A DNA stretch of 15,727 bases from UBA5336 sp964625835. GTDB taxonomy: Bacteria > Pseudomonadota > Alphaproteobacteria > Caulobacterales > Hyphomonadaceae. This document shows, in pieces, positions 7,320-13,106 of this stretch. The notes beneath the pieces are model-generated. The model made no database searches. It saw only the letters and a program-made list of their open reading frames with translations, and was not told the DNA's origin. The stretch lies in contig CAZVES010000062.1 of the NCBI GenBank assembly GCA_964625835.1, positions 1 through 15,727 on the forward strand. Reading direction: 5' to 3'. The position numbers were made by a program, and so were the translations under genes. How positions within the stretch are numbered: the stretch's first letter is position 1; each line of letters starts with the position of its first letter.

Positions 7320-8531
7320 TCAGCCAAGGGCCAGTGTGTTCAGTTGCATGATCGGCAACATGATTGCGAGTACAATAACCCCAACAATGCCTCCGAGAAA
7401 CACGATGATCAGCGGTTCGAGCAGCCCGAGCGCCGTTTGTGAATTGGTTTCAAACTCGTTTTCGAGGAAGTCGGCCGCACGGTTCATCATGCCGGACAGG
7501 TCGCGGCCAGCTTCGCCCGCGCTTGCCATATGCACCATGATTGCCGGAAAAGCCTGCGAACGGCGCATGGCACTGGCAAAGGATCCACCCTCGCGAACAC
7601 TTTCCGAGATACTGTCGGCCGCGGATGCGAAAACCGCATTCGTCATGGCCGACCTGGCGCCCTGCAGCGCGTCAAGGACTGGCGCGCCGGAGGCTGACAG
7701 GGTTGCAAAAATACGTGCGAAGCGCGCCGCGAAAACGGTTCTCTGCATCGACCCCAAGAGCGGCAGGGACAGCGCAAGGCGATCGAAAGCAAGGCGCAGG
7801 TGGCGTGACTGCATGAGCCTGGAGAACCCGAACACGCCGAGAATGATCAGGATCGCCAGAAGCCAGCCCCAGTTCCGAACAAAGTTCGAGCAGCCAATCA
7901 CCACTTCCGTCAGGAATGGCAGCTCTTCCCCGCCCATGAGATCAAATTGCTCGACCAGTCTGGGGACAATGAAAATCATCAGCGCAGTGACCATGGCGAT
8001 CGCCATGAAGGCGAGGACGGCCGGATAAATAAGGGCAGACTGAACCTGTTTGCGCAGCCGGTAAGTGCTCTCAAGATAGTCTGCCAGGCTCTCGAGCACG
8101 TCGCCCAGATGGCCGGATGCCTCGCCCGCAGCGACCACAGCCCGGTAGAGCTGGGGGAATGCCTTTGGCGCTTCTGAAAGGGCGTCGGCAAGCCGGGCGC
8201 CTTCCATCACGCGCGACCGCGCCGAAGACAGAAGCGTGCTGACATTCGCATCACTACCGTCACCGGCCGCCGCCTTCAGGGCCTCCTCAACGGTCATGCC
8301 CGATTGCAGCATCACCGAAAGCTGGCGCGTCATCAGCGCCCTCGACCTGGCACTGAGCCGCCCGCCAAATCGGCTTGAGCGTGCGGCCTCTCCTTTCGAG
8401 ACCTTGATATCGAGGGGCGTCAGGCGCCTCAGCCGCAACTCGCGGCGAGCCAGGCGCGGACTGTCTGCGGTGATCACGCCGCGCGTCTGACTGCCATCGG
8501 GCTGCAAGGCCCTGTATTCAAACGAGGCCAT
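7320..8531 (-). CDS. gspF: Type II secretion inner-membrane platform protein GspF
   Basis: Polytopic inner-membrane protein, 403 residues from the chosen start, at the centre of the assembly platform. Two T2SSF domains are visible. The first is cytoplasmic (about 65-190, with AAGEASGHLGDVLESLADYLE at 134-154), the second about 265-393 (with HMASAGEAGRDLSGMMNRAADFLENEF). Three membrane helices fall near 168-190, 220-240 and 370-393, the usual GspF/PilC topology. The N-terminus MASFEYRALQPDG matches the family start. A GTG at 8558 would add nine residues but has no good Shine-Dalgarno, whereas GAGGA lies just before the ATG at 8531, although close to it. The gene overlaps the end of gspE by 14 bases. 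The stop precedes gspG by 13 bases. Confidence 0.96.
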   Translation of the reverse strand: MASFEYRALQPDGSQTRGVITADSPRLARRELRLRRLTPLDIKVSKGEAARSSRFGGRLSARSRALMTRQLSVMLQSGMTVEEALKAAAGDGSDANVSTLLSSARSRVMEGARLADALSEAPKAFPQLYRAVVAAGEASGHLGDVLESLADYLESTYRLRKQVQSALIYPAVLAFMAIAMVTALMIFIVPRLVEQFDLMGGEELPFLTEVVIGCSNFVRNWGWLLAILIILGVFGFSRLMQSRHLRLAFDRLALSLPLLGSMQRTVFAARFARIFATLSASGAPVLDALQGARSAMTNAVFASAADSISESVREGGSFASAMRRSQAFPAIMVHMASAGEAGRDLSGMMNRAADFLENEFETNSQTALGLLEPLIIVFLGGIVGVIVLAIMLPIMQLNTLALG

Positions 8532-10017
8532 CTTTCCTCGCTTCCCGGCGACACACACGCAGAACTTCTTCCAGGCTCGTCAGGCCTTCAAGAACCAGGC
8601 GTCGCCCATTCTCGAACAACATGTCGTGGTCCCGGAACGCATAGGCCTCGATGTCTTGCTCACTCGCGCCGGAATGTATCATCTCCTTCACCTTGCCGTC
8701 ACTGACCAGCAACTCGTAGACGCCAAGCCGGCCTTCATAACCGGTGTTGCTGCACGACAGGCAGCCCCGCGGCCGGGCGATCTCCACTTCTGTCCCCGGC
8801 TTAAGACCGAGCATGGCAAGCTCGCCAGCATCGGCTGGCGCTTTGTGCTTGCACTGTTCGCAGAGTTTGCGCACCAGTCTTTGGGCCAGCACAGCGCGAA
8901 GTGTAGACGCAAGGAGAAAGCTCTCGATGCCCATGTCGCGCAACCGCGTCACCGCGCTGGCCGATGAATTCGTGTGAAGCGTCGACAGGGCAAGGCGCCC
9001 CGTCAGGGCAAATTCGAGGGCCACATCAGCGGTTTCGGCATCCCGGATCTCGCCGACCATGACAATGTTGGGGTCATTGCGCAGGATGCTCCTGAGTGTC
9101 GACGCAAAGGTCAGGCCGACCTTGTGGTCCATCTGGGTTTGGCTAATGCCCTCAAGGCCATACTCGACCGGGTCTTCCAGCGTCATGATGTTGACATCGC
9201 CCGTGTTCAGCCGGGAAAGCGAGGAATACAGGGTCGTTGTTTTACCCGAACCGACCGGGCCCGTCACCAGTATCACGCCGTTGGGCTGGTCGAGCACGTC
9301 GTTGAAACGCCGCTCTGTCTCATCGTCCATACCCAGACGCTCAAGGCCAATCAGGGCGTTTCGATTGTCGAGCAGGCGCAGGGCTACCCGTTCACCATAC
9401 CGCGTGGGCAATGTGGCCACACGCACATCGATCGACTGTGAGCCAAGCGACAATGAAATGCGTCCATCCTGCGGCATCCGTTTCTCTGCAATGTCCAGCC
9501 GGGCCATCACCTTGATCCGGGAAACAAGCGGCGCAGCGATCTTGCGCGCAGGCGTCAACACCTCCGTCAGGGCCCCATCGATCCTGTAGCGGATCGAGAG
9601 TTTTTCCTCGAACGGGTCGATGTGAATGTCAGATGCCTTTCGCTTCACGGCCTCGTAGATCAGTCCGTTGATCAGGCGAATGATCGGCGCGTCGCCATCA
9701 CCATCAAGAAGATCGGCGGTCTGTGGAATGCCATCCACGAGGCTCTCAAGATTTGCATCCATTGCGGCCTCGGCCTCATCGCCGTCCAGCCCGCGACCGC
9801 CATAGGCCTCCGAAAGGACCTTCTCGAAGGCACTGGCATCGAGGGACCTGATGGAAATCGAGCGCCCCAGGGCGCGGCGGACCTCGATCAGTGCGAAAGG
9901 GTCTGCACCATGGCGCACGCCAACGACCGGGCCAGGCTCGTCCGGCAACACAACGACGCCCTTGTCCCTTGCAAAGGTATAGGCAATTTCCCTGTCGGTC
10001 TCGCTGTCCTGCATCAT
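8518..10017 (-). CDS. gspE: Type II secretion ATPase GspE
   Basis: Cytoplasmic hexameric ATPase (499 residues) that powers pseudopilus assembly through GspF and GspL. The N-terminal region to about residue 110 binds GspL, and residues 110-225 form the N2E domain (KRKASDIHIDPFEEKLSIRYRIDG). Walker A is GPVGSGKTT (253-261). The Asp box and His box regions follow, including LTGRLALSTLHTN. Walker B is IVMVGEIRD (318-326) with Glu323. A zinc-binding C-terminal motif has Cys386, Cys389, Cys419 and Cys422, followed by TGYEGRLGVYELL. The third Walker A residue is valine where threonine is usual in GspE/PilB proteins; the lysine and threonine that bind nucleotide are intact. The gene starts ATG ATG, 27 bases after the gspD stop, without a strong Shine-Dalgarno. 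It overlaps gspF. Confidence 0.97.
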   Translation of the reverse strand: MMQDSETDREIAYTFARDKGVVVLPDEPGPVVGVRHGADPFALIEVRRALGRSISIRSLDASAFEKVLSEAYGGRGLDGDEAEAAMDANLESLVDGIPQTADLLDGDGDAPIIRLINGLIYEAVKRKASDIHIDPFEEKLSIRYRIDGALTEVLTPARKIAAPLVSRIKVMARLDIAEKRMPQDGRISLSLGSQSIDVRVATLPTRYGERVALRLLDNRNALIGLERLGMDDETERRFNDVLDQPNGVILVTGPVGSGKTTTLYSSLSRLNTGDVNIMTLEDPVEYGLEGISQTQMDHKVGLTFASTLRSILRNDPNIVMVGEIRDAETADVALEFALTGRLALSTLHTNSSASAVTRLRDMGIESFLLASTLRAVLAQRLVRKLCEQCKHKAPADAGELAMLGLKPGTEVEIARPRGCLSCSNTGYEGRLGVYELLVSDGKVKEMIHSGASEQDIEAYAFRDHDMLFENGRRLVLEGLTSLEEVLRVCRREARKDGLV

Positions 10018-10044
10018 CTTACTCTACTGGCCCGCCAATTTCTG

Positions 10045-12015
10045 TCAGGAGTCTGAGCCGCCGGGCACACCGCCGCCCAGAACCTCATCGATGAACGCAT
10101 CCAGTGATGAACTGTCGCCCGTTCCGTTGAATATCTCCTCCGCACGGACATACCGGTATTTCTGGGACGTGGCGCGCGCTGCATCATCTGCGTCCCGGAT
10201 AATTGTCGGCTTGATGAAAACGACAAGATTGGTGCGGTCGGTGGAGGTGCCTTCAGACCGGAAAAGCCGGCCAACGCCGGGAATGTCCCCGAGCAGCGGC
10301 ACTTTGGAATTCGTCAGGGTTTCTCTTTGCTCGATCAGCCCCCCGAGAACGATGATGTCGCCATCATCGGCCAGGACGCTTGTCTCGATGGTGCGTGTGC
10401 TGAGGATCAGGTCCTGGGAAACGCTGCTCACGGCCGTGTCTATGCTGGACACTTCCTGGAAGATCTCGAGCCGCACCGAACCGTCATCACTGATCTTGGG
10501 TGTAACATCGAGTTTGACACCAATATCTTCTCGTTCAACAGTCCGGAACGGGTTCTGATTGTTGGCGCCAAGGGCTTCGCCAGACGTCAGGGGCACATTC
10601 TGACCAACAAGGAGCGAGGTCTTGGCATTGTCCAGGGCCATTCCGAATGGAGTCGAAAGAATGCGGCTTTCCGTGTCTCTCTCAATCGCGTTGAGGATCA
10701 CCCCGAAAAGTGTGTCGCCATCCTGACCGCCAACACCGATGGTCGAACCTTCCACGTTCAGCAACGAGCTGATGGCTGCATCGGTGAATGGATTAGAGCC
10801 TGAAGAGGTTGTCGAATCGTCGCCATTGCCGAACAGGCCTTCACCGGCCAGCGCGCCAGCCAGTGCGAGGAGGTTCGGCGCGGCCCGGTTGAAGGTTGAG
10901 GAGACAAAGGGCGTGGTTGAATTGCCGCTGCCCGACAATACAAACTGAACGCCCAGTTCACGGGCCGTGTCGTCCGTCATTTCCACAATGATCGCTTCGA
11001 CCAACACCTGGGCCCGGCGTTTGTCCAGCGCCTCGATGACCCTCTCCATGGCCAGCAGCGTTTCGTAGTTTGCGCTGATCACGAGGGAGTTGGACGGAGC
11101 GTGGAACTCGACGGTGGGCTCCATTACGCTCCCCCCACCAGGCGCACGTTGTGCCGTCATGGTCGCGCCGATCCTGCCAAGGATGGGAACGATGTCGGCA
11201 GCGTCAGCATTGTTGAGTTTCACAACTCTCAGATTGTCGCGCACCGGGTCGGTGGCATCAAGCTGGCGGGCGACCTGTCCTGCCCGGCCCACTGTGAGTT
11301 CATCGCCGCGCAGGATGATCGTGTTGCTGGTCTCCGAGGCCACGACGTTGAGCGAATTGGCATACCCTTCCTCGGCGCGTCGTCCCTGGAGGTCTGTGAG
11401 AATGGACTGCATCTCGGCAGCCGGCACGTTTTGCAGGGCTATGGTCTCAACAACGCTGCGGTCCCTGTCCAGTTCACTGATGAGGCTCCTGACCCGGTCC
11501 ATGTTGGAGGCGTAATCAACGACGACCAGCGTGTTGGATCGTGCATTTGCAACGACCTGCCCCTGGGCGTCCACCAGCGGCTTGACCATCTGGGCTGCTT
11601 CCACGGCATTGAAATGGTTCAGGCGGAGGATTTCGGTGACGAACGCGTTCTCGCCACGCCCCTGCACACCCGCTTCGCCAACGGCCGACTGCTCAGGCAC
11701 GATCCTGTAGGTGTCCCGGCCGGCAGGGATTGCGGCAAAACCGTGCACCCTGAGTGTCGACAGAAACACGTCGAACACTTCGCCGGAAGACATCGGGGTC
11801 TGGCTCATGACCGTGACCCGCTTGTTCCTCGCGTCCGGGTGCACAATGAAAGTATAGCCCGTCACCATGGCAACATCTTCGATCAGCGCGCTGATCTCGA
11901 CGTCATCAAGGTTGAGGATGTGGCGTGCCGCCGAAGGGCTCTGCATTTCGCCGAAAGCTATCGGCGATGTGGCCGTGCAAAAAGCCGCCGCGAGTGCGAG
12001 GTTCCTGAGTGTCAT
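10045..12015 (-). CDS. gspD: Type II secretion outer-membrane secretin GspD
   Basis: Forms the 15-mer-type outer-membrane channel. The 656-residue precursor has a signal peptide (about 1-22, ending PIAFG). It then has periplasmic domain N0 (about 30-105, HILNLDDVEISALIEDVAMV) and the repeated N1 (about 125-185), N2 (190-255) and N3 (262-340) domains. The secretin domain covers about 340-605 and includes RILSTPFGMALDN, LLVGQNVPLTSG and the signature VPLLGDIPGVGRLFR (572-586). A Gly/Ser/Asn-rich section at about 361-435 is in the variable cap/gate region. After the barrel a tail of about 50 residues ends in an amphipathic-looking SSSLDAFIDEVLGG, the place where pilotin-binding S domains lie in other secretins. 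The ATG overlaps the gspC stop (ATGA). Gene length is typical. Confidence 0.97.
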   Translation of the reverse strand: MTLRNLALAAAFCTATSPIAFGEMQSPSAARHILNLDDVEISALIEDVAMVTGYTFIVHPDARNKRVTVMSQTPMSSGEVFDVFLSTLRVHGFAAIPAGRDTYRIVPEQSAVGEAGVQGRGENAFVTEILRLNHFNAVEAAQMVKPLVDAQGQVVANARSNTLVVVDYASNMDRVRSLISELDRDRSVVETIALQNVPAAEMQSILTDLQGRRAEEGYANSLNVVASETSNTIILRGDELTVGRAGQVARQLDATDPVRDNLRVVKLNNADAADIVPILGRIGATMTAQRAPGGGSVMEPTVEFHAPSNSLVISANYETLLAMERVIEALDKRRAQVLVEAIIVEMTDDTARELGVQFVLSGSGNSTTPFVSSTFNRAAPNLLALAGALAGEGLFGNGDDSTTSSGSNPFTDAAISSLLNVEGSTIGVGGQDGDTLFGVILNAIERDTESRILSTPFGMALDNAKTSLLVGQNVPLTSGEALGANNQNPFRTVEREDIGVKLDVTPKISDDGSVRLEIFQEVSSIDTAVSSVSQDLILSTRTIETSVLADDGDIIVLGGLIEQRETLTNSKVPLLGDIPGVGRLFRSEGTSTDRTNLVVFIKPTIIRDADDAARATSQKYRYVRAEEIFNGTGDSSSLDAFIDEVLGGGVPGGSDS

Positions 12016-12878
12016 TGTGCTCGTTCCTTGAAAACCAAGGTGACATCGGTGGTTTGCTGGCCTCGCCGCAACGTAAGCTGAACCCTGTTCATATTTCTCA
12101 GTCGGCCAATGATCTCATCATAGTCAAGTTCTGATACAGCGCGCCCATCCACACTGACCAACTGATCACCCGGAGCCAGACCGATTTCTGCGAGCCTTTC
12201 CGGCGAACCGGCGGGCACGATCCGCAGGCCGCCATTGCTCGACGGAACCAGTCTGGCTATTGCCAGAAGTGTGGAAGCGGAATTCAGCTGGAAGACGCTG
12301 GGCTCAATTTGTTCTCGCCCGCCGACAGCCTGGCGGGGCTCTACACCGCCCAGAACCCGCAGGCCGCCGTCGCGTCCTTCAAGGTAGAGCGCTTCGAAAG
12401 AGCCCGATTTGTCTAAGATCACACGGTCTGAGAGGATCCGTGCCAGGACAACGTCTTCTAAAATCTTGTCTCCCGCAACAAACACATTCTGGCGATTGTC
12501 GGGCGTGACGATGATCGCAGAGGACTGAAGACCAACCTCGGCGTTGGTGCTCGCTCGCACGCCCTGAAGCTTGAGATTCAGGGCGGTTTCAGGCACCGAC
12601 TCACCGATTTCCTCCAGTTGCTCCGCCATCATGGGGGCAAACGGATTTTGTGTCGTGAGAACAGCCAGGTTGGGCACAAACATCGCGTTCGATGGGGCCG
12701 GCGCACTCGCCGCACTTGGCGTTACGCTGGATACGGCGGGGACCGGCGCTACAACAAGCCAGAATAGCCGCGCAAGGAAGAGCCCGATAAGAGCCATCAA
12801 CGCGACTTGAGAAACGCTTTGAGCCAGTCGAGCGATTATTGGCCCGCCAAGAAAGGAAACCACAGACGACAGTATCAT
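12012..12878 (-). CDS. gspC: Type II secretion linker protein GspC (PDZ type)
   Basis: Inner-membrane protein (288 residues from the chosen start) that links the GspL/M platform to the secretin N0 domain and takes part in substrate selection. One membrane helix lies at about 24-44, followed by a Pro/Ala/Ser-rich linker. The HR domain is at about 72-180 (TTQNPF at the start, LQGVRAS, VFVAGDKILEDVVLARILSDRVIL). A C-terminal PDZ domain covers about 195-285 (GLRIVPAGSPERLAEIGLAPGDQLVSVDGRAV). The frame is open 25 codons further up, but the start at 12878 has AGGA 8 bases upstream (12887-12890). The ATG at 12914 has only AGG directly against it, and the longer N-terminus is hydrophilic and unconserved-looking. 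It is the first gene of the operon, and its stop overlaps gspD. Confidence 0.94.
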   Translation of the reverse strand: MILSSVVSFLGGPIIARLAQSVSQVALMALIGLFLARLFWLVVAPVPAVSSVTPSAASAPAPSNAMFVPNLAVLTTQNPFAPMMAEQLEEIGESVPETALNLKLQGVRASTNAEVGLQSSAIIVTPDNRQNVFVAGDKILEDVVLARILSDRVILDKSGSFEALYLEGRDGGLRVLGGVEPRQAVGGREQIEPSVFQLNSASTLLAIARLVPSSNGGLRIVPAGSPERLAEIGLAPGDQLVSVDGRAVSELDYDEIIGRLRNMNRVQLTLRRGQQTTDVTLVFKERAQ

Positions 12879-12886
12879 CCCATATG

Positions 12887-12890
12887 TCCT
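12887..12890 (-). promoter_or_regulatory. Ribosome binding site deciding the gspC start
   Basis: On the - strand this reads AGGA within ATAGGACAT, 8 bases before the ATG at 12878. It favours that start over ATG 12914 and the GTG/ATG further up. An ATG between this site and the gspC ATG opens only a two-codon frame (Met-Gly-stop) whose TGA overlaps the gspC ATG. It is too close to the AGGA to be used. Confidence 0.6.
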
Positions 12891-12920
12891 ATCCTGATCA
12901 ACAGACCCGTCCATCCTGAA

Positions 12921-12949
12921 GTTAGATGTGACCTGAATTGGGCACTCAA
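12921..12949 (-). promoter_or_regulatory. Possible sigma70-type promoter for the gsp operon
   Basis: On the - strand TTGAGT (12949-12944, 4 of 6 matches to the -35 consensus) and TCTAAC (12926-12921, 4 of 6 to the -10) are separated by exactly 17 bases. Transcription would begin near 12914, giving a leader of about 35 bases that includes the AGGA of gspC. This is a weak consensus match in an otherwise plausible position. Alphaproteobacterial housekeeping promoters often deviate from the E. coli consensus, so it is only a candidate. Confidence 0.35.
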
Positions 12950-13017
12950 CCAAAATCCGCTCAAATACTGGCGGTTCGCACCTCCAGCGGCGCCTTGTCG
13001 AGCCAGAAAACGTCGAA

Positions 13018-13043
13018 GGCCCAGGCGCGCACTCGCCCGGGCC
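13018..13043 (-). terminator. GC-rich hairpin between the receptor gene and gspC (terminator or attenuator)
   Basis: The arms 13018-13027 and 13034-13043 are complementary over 10 positions, with a 6-base loop. In the - strand transcript the stem is GGCCCGGGCG / CGCCUGGGCC, with a single G-U pair. The bases after it (TTCGACGTTTTC) contain a short interrupted T run, so it is not a textbook intrinsic terminator. It could stop or reduce read-through from the TonB-dependent receptor gene into the gsp operon, and lies upstream of the candidate gsp promoter. Confidence 0.5.
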
Positions 13044-13078
13044 CCGATCTCAAAACAGCACAGGCCAGCGCTGCATTT

Positions 13079-13105
13079 CCATGCGAACCATCTATGCTCG
13101 CATGG
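13079..13105 (-). repeat. Perfect 8-base inverted repeat directly after the receptor stop codon
   Basis: The sequence ccatgcga at 13079-13086 and its exact reverse complement tcgcatgg at 13098-13105 flank an 11-base loop. It begins one base after the TAG of the receptor gene. There is no T run on either side. It could protect the 3' end of the receptor mRNA from exonucleases, or be an operator-like site. Whether it has a function is unknown. Confidence 0.45.
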
Positions 13106-13106
13106 C

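Noticed and set aside
11101..12081. 326-codon open frame on the + strand opposite gspD and the end of gspC
   Set aside because: It lies entirely opposite well-supported gspD/gspC coding sequence. Its translation is rich in His, Arg, Cys and Gly without any recognisable domain. Long antisense frames are common in GC-rich genes.
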